From positions 1 through 7,276 of the forward strand of contig JBQTIQ010000059.1 of assembly GCA_052387955.1 (NCBI GenBank): DNA of 7,276 bases, read 5' to 3'. This stretch comes from JBQTIQ01 sp052387955 (GTDB lineage: Bacteria > Actinomycetota > Acidimicrobiia > Acidimicrobiales > JACDCH01). A program made the translations under genes and the position numbers. Position 1 is the stretch's first letter. Each line of letters begins with the position of its first letter. Shown here piece after piece: positions 5,520-7,276 of this stretch. The notes beneath the pieces are model-generated. The model was not told where the DNA came from. It did not search any database and worked only from the letters and a program-made list of their open reading frames with translations.

Positions 5520-6343
5520 TCCTCAGCATCCCCAGCCCCTCGTCGGGCACGATCGAGGTCGGGCCTCTGGACCTGCATGCCTACGGCCTCTTCATCGCGG
5601 CCGGTGTGCTGGTGGCGGTGTGGTGGTCCGAACGCCGATGGGCCGCCCGCGGCGGCAACCCCAGCGACATCGGCCGGATCGCCCTGTGGGCGGTGCCCGC
5701 CGGCATCATCGGTGCCCGCGCCTATCACGTCGCCACTGACTGGCACCTCTACGACGACGACCCGCTCGAGGCGCTCGCGCTGTGGGACGGTGGCCTCGGT
5801 ATCTGGGGCGGGGTGCTGCTCGGGACGGTGGTCGGCTCCGTGGTGGCCCGCCGCCGCCACATCGCGGTCGGCGGGGTGCTCGACGCGGTGGCCCCGACCC
5901 TGCCGTTGGCCCAAGCCATCGGCCGGTGGGGCAACTACTTCAACCAGGAGCTGTTCGGTGGCCCGAGCACTCTCCCGTGGGCGCTGCGCATCGACGCCGA
6001 CCGGCGCCCCGACGGCTACCTGCAGTTCGAGACGTTCCACCCGACCTTTCTGTACGAGGCGCTCTGGAACCTCGTCGTCGTCGGCATCGTGCTGGTTGCC
6101 CAGCGCCGGCTGCGGCTGCGAGCGGGCTCGTTGTTCGCGCTCTACGTCGCCGCCTACACGTTCGGCCGGTTCTGGGTGGAGTGGCTGCGCATCGACCGCA
6201 GCCACGAGATCTTCGGCCTCCGGCTCAACGACTGGACCAGCATCATCGTGTTCGTGCTGGCCCTGCTGTCGCTGGCCTGGCTCAACCGTCCCGGCCGGCG
6301 CGCCCCCGAGCGACCCCTCGAAGCCGACGTCGCCGTCAGCTGA
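5516..6343 (+). CDS. lgt: Prolipoprotein diacylglyceryl transferase
   Basis: A 275-residue integral membrane enzyme, typical for Lgt (about 260-300). It transfers diacylglycerol from phosphatidylglycerol to the lipobox cysteine of prolipoproteins, the first step of lipoprotein maturation. Family marks are HAYGLFIAAG near residue 21, GLGIWGG in the region of the E. coli HGG loop, the signature GRWGNYFNQELFG starting at residue 136 (R137 and N140 match essential E. coli positions R143 and N146), HPTFLYEALWN, and FGRFWVEWLR (R218 and R225, in the region of E. coli R239). Several hydrophobic segments agree with the usual seven-helix layout. The start MILSIPSPSSG is the expected N-terminus. Only a weak upstream AGG exists, and an 11-codon ORF ends over the ATG. 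A GNAT gene follows after 13 bases, probably in the same operon. The C-terminus is short, without the long acidic tail found in mycobacterial and streptomycete Lgt. Confidence 0.96.
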   Translation: MILSIPSPSSGTIEVGPLDLHAYGLFIAAGVLVAVWWSERRWAARGGNPSDIGRIALWAVPAGIIGARAYHVATDWHLYDDDPLEALALWDGGLGIWGGVLLGTVVGSVVARRRHIAVGGVLDAVAPTLPLAQAIGRWGNYFNQELFGGPSTLPWALRIDADRRPDGYLQFETFHPTFLYEALWNLVVVGIVLVAQRRLRLRAGSLFALYVAAYTFGRFWVEWLRIDRSHEIFGLRLNDWTSIIVFVLALLSLAWLNRPGRRAPERPLEADVAVS

Positions 6344-6356
6344 GGCTGCCGATCTG

Positions 6357-6842
6357 ATGCGGGCCCGGCTGGCCACCCTCGACGACGCCGAGGCGATCAG
6401 GACCATGTACAACCTCGAGGTGACCGGGTCGCCCGCCACCTTCGACCTGGTGCCCCGCAGCGCCGAGGAGCAGCGCCTGTGGCTGACGGCCCGCTCCGGG
6501 GCACTCGCCGTGCTCGTCGCCGAGGACGGCGGCGAGGTGATCGGGTTCGCCTCGCTGTCGCCCTACAAGGAACGGCCTGCGTACCGGACCACGGTCGAGG
6601 ACTCGGTGTACGTCCGTCGTGACCAGCAGGGCCGAGGGGTCGGCCGACTCCTGCTCACGACCTTGATCGCCACCGCCACCGCCCACGGGTTCCACGCCGT
6701 CATCGGCCGCATCGTGGGCGGCCACGAAGCATCGATCGCTCTTCACCGGTCGGCGGGCTTCGAGATCGTGGGGACCGAACGCGAGGTCGGGCGCAAGTTC
6801 GGCCGCTGGCTCGACGTCGTCGTGATGCAGCGCCTCTTGTGA
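6357..6842 (+). CDS. GNAT N-acetyltransferase, YncA/phosphinothricin acetyltransferase-like
   Basis: A 161-residue single-domain GNAT protein that transfers an acetyl group from acetyl-CoA to a small amine. The start IRTMYNLEVTGSPATFD, the middle RTTVEDSVYVRRDQQGRGVG (acetyl-CoA pyrophosphate loop Q91-G96), SIALHRSAGF and the ending GRKFGRWLDVVVMQ follow the family of E. coli YncA (MnaT) and the Pat/Bar phosphinothricin acetyltransferases. Those enzymes acetylate methionine sulfone, methionine sulfoximine or phosphinothricin. Substrate choice cannot be read from the sequence. GAGG at 6342-6345, overlapping the lgt stop, is an acceptable ribosome-binding site 11 bases before the ATG. The 13-base gap to lgt suggests co-transcription, although no functional link to lipoprotein synthesis is evident. 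Confidence 0.9.
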   Translation: MRARLATLDDAEAIRTMYNLEVTGSPATFDLVPRSAEEQRLWLTARSGALAVLVAEDGGEVIGFASLSPYKERPAYRTTVEDSVYVRRDQQGRGVGRLLLTTLIATATAHGFHAVIGRIVGGHEASIALHRSAGFEIVGTEREVGRKFGRWLDVVVMQRLL

Positions 6843-6877
6843 TCGGACGGGCTTGGGGGCGCGCCGACCCGGGCGGC

Positions 6878-6883
6878 TATCCT
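6878..6883 (+). promoter_or_regulatory. Candidate -10 box of the tRNA-Thr/tRNA-Met/tuf unit (TATCCT)
   Basis: TATCCT within GCTATCCT lies 13 bases before tRNA-Thr, repeating the arrangement seen before tRNA-Tyr. TTGGGG at 6853-6858 could be a -35 box with 19-base spacing. No other TANNNT box suited to tuf is visible between the tRNAs and the tuf ATG, so this may drive the whole unit. Confidence 0.5.
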
Positions 6884-6896
6884 CTACCGCTCCGCC

Positions 6897-6969
6897 GCCC
6901 TCTTAGCTCAGTCGGTAGAGCACAGCCATGGTAAGGCTGGTGTCGTGGGTTCGATTCCCACAGAGGGCT
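6897..6969 (+). tRNA. tRNA-Thr (anticodon GGT)
   Basis: A complete cloverleaf. The acceptor GCCCTCT (6897-6903) pairs perfectly with AGAGGGC (6962-6968), with T73 at 6969. The D arm is GCTC-AGTCGGTA-GAGC. The anticodon arm is CAGCC-ATGGTAA-GGCTG with GGT at 6930-6932. The T arm is GTGGG-TTCGATT-CCCAC. CCA is not encoded. Thr identity rests on the anticodon. Confidence 0.96.
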
Positions 6970-6975
6970 CGCTCG

Positions 6976-6992
6976 CCGGGTCACGTACCCGG
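6976..6992 (+). other. Stem-loop in the tRNA-Thr to tRNA-Met spacer
   Basis: CCGGGT (6976-6981) pairs with ACCCGG (6987-6992) around the loop CACGT in the 60-base spacer between the two tRNAs. It has no T-tract. If the tRNAs are co-transcribed with tuf it is more likely a processing feature or partial attenuator than a full terminator. No direct evidence of function. Confidence 0.3.
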
Positions 6993-7029
6993 GGTCCGGT
7001 GAGTGCCGCGCCCACCCTGGGTGATGCAC

Positions 7030-7106
7030 GGCGGCGTAGCTCAGACGGTCAGAGCACTCGGCTCATAATCGAGGTGTCGCCGGTTCGATCCCGGCCGCCG
7101 CCACCA
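7030..7106 (+). tRNA. tRNA-Met, elongator (anticodon CAT), CCA encoded
   Basis: The acceptor GGCGGCG (7030-7036) pairs perfectly with CGCCGCC (7096-7102). A73 and an encoded CCA (7104-7106) follow. The D arm is GCTC-AGACGGTCA-GAGC. The anticodon arm is CTCGG-CTCATAA-TCGAG with CAT at 7064-7066. The T arm is GCCGG-TTCGATC-CCGGC. The paired 1-72 position argues against initiator tRNA, and the sequence resembles actinobacterial elongator tRNA-Met rather than lysidine-modified tRNA-Ile(CAT). The latter cannot be fully excluded by eye. Confidence 0.92.
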
Positions 7107-7150
7107 ACCAGCTCTCAACCCACGCACGACCGGCACCACCCGGAGGACTC

Positions 7151-7276
7151 ATGGCCAAGCAGAAGTTTGAGCGGAGTAAGCCTCATTTGAATGTGGGGAC
7201 CATGGGTCATATTGATCATGGTAAGACGACGCTGACGGCTGCGATTACGAAGGTGTTGGCGGAGCGTTCGGGGGGG
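7151..7276 (+). CDS. tuf: Translation elongation factor Tu, N-terminal 42 codons; continues beyond window
   Basis: EF-Tu is the GTPase that delivers aminoacyl-tRNA to the ribosome. The visible start MAKQKFERSKPHLNVG leads into the G1 P-loop GHIDHGKTT (residues 19-27), then LTAAITKVLAE, diagnostic of EF-Tu rather than other translational GTPases. GGAGG at 7142-7146 lies 4 bases before the ATG. It begins 44 bases after tRNA-Met with no recognisable promoter between, so it is probably co-transcribed with the tRNAs. Codon use is unlike every neighbour: of 42 codons, 26 end in G, 14 in T, 2 in C and none in A. The first 42 codons of acsA have 24 C, 16 G and 2 T. Every His, Asn, Asp and Phe codon here ends in T. 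The frame is intact to the window edge. Confidence 0.96.
   Translation, partial: MAKQKFERSKPHLNVGTMGHIDHGKTTLTAAITKVLAERSGG

Noticed and set aside
5327..6439. A 370-codon minus-strand frame opposite lgt and across tRNA-Tyr
   Set aside because: It overlaps a clear tRNA and lgt, has shadow-type composition and no recognisable domain.
6357..6842. The GNAT protein as the Pat-type lysine acetyltransferase that controls Acs
   Set aside because: Its closest resemblance is to YncA and phosphinothricin acetyltransferases, which act on small molecules, and it is not adjacent to acsA.

Overview
The window comes from a GC-rich bacterial chromosome, most probably an actinomycete. Nearly every codon ends in C or G, the enzymes are of actinobacterial type, and two start codons look leaderless, with a TANNNT box 6 bases before the start. 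The gene content and an EF-Tu N-terminus reading GTMGHIDHGKTT suggest Acidimicrobiia or a relative, but that rank is inference. No phage, transposon, CRISPR array or defence system is visible; the region is essentially housekeeping DNA.

Layout from left to right. (1) Positions 1-1200 hold the C-terminal part of a DyP-type heme peroxidase whose start lies outside the window. (2) A 10-bp hairpin at 1225-1249 separates it from a complete acetyl-CoA synthetase gene (1300-3294). (3) A 154-base gap with a possible folded leader precedes a secreted M23-family cell-wall endopeptidase (3449-4792). (4) yajQ (4817-5305) runs convergently on the minus strand, with a compact hairpin in the 24-base gap. 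(5) A short divergent promoter region serves yajQ and a tRNA-Tyr(GTA) gene (5345-5425). (6) A near-perfect inverted repeat (5461-5505) lies just ahead of lgt (5516-6343), which is followed 13 bases later by a YncA/phosphinothricin-acetyltransferase-like GNAT gene. (7) tRNA-Thr(GGT), tRNA-Met(CAT) and the first 42 codons of tuf (EF-Tu) close the window.

How the genes relate. Acetyl-CoA synthetase feeds acetate into central metabolism. Lgt starts lipoprotein maturation and the M23 protein probably trims peptidoglycan, so both act at the cell envelope. The tRNA genes and tuf form a translation cluster like the tRNA-tuf units of other phyla, here with lgt and a GNAT gene between tRNA-Tyr and tRNA-Thr.

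The most notable observations are two. The first is the large inverted repeat upstream of lgt, which overlaps a possible leaderless 11-codon ORF whose stop overlaps the lgt start as ATGA. The second is the strikingly different third-position composition of tuf (G and T endings, almost no C) compared with every neighbouring gene.
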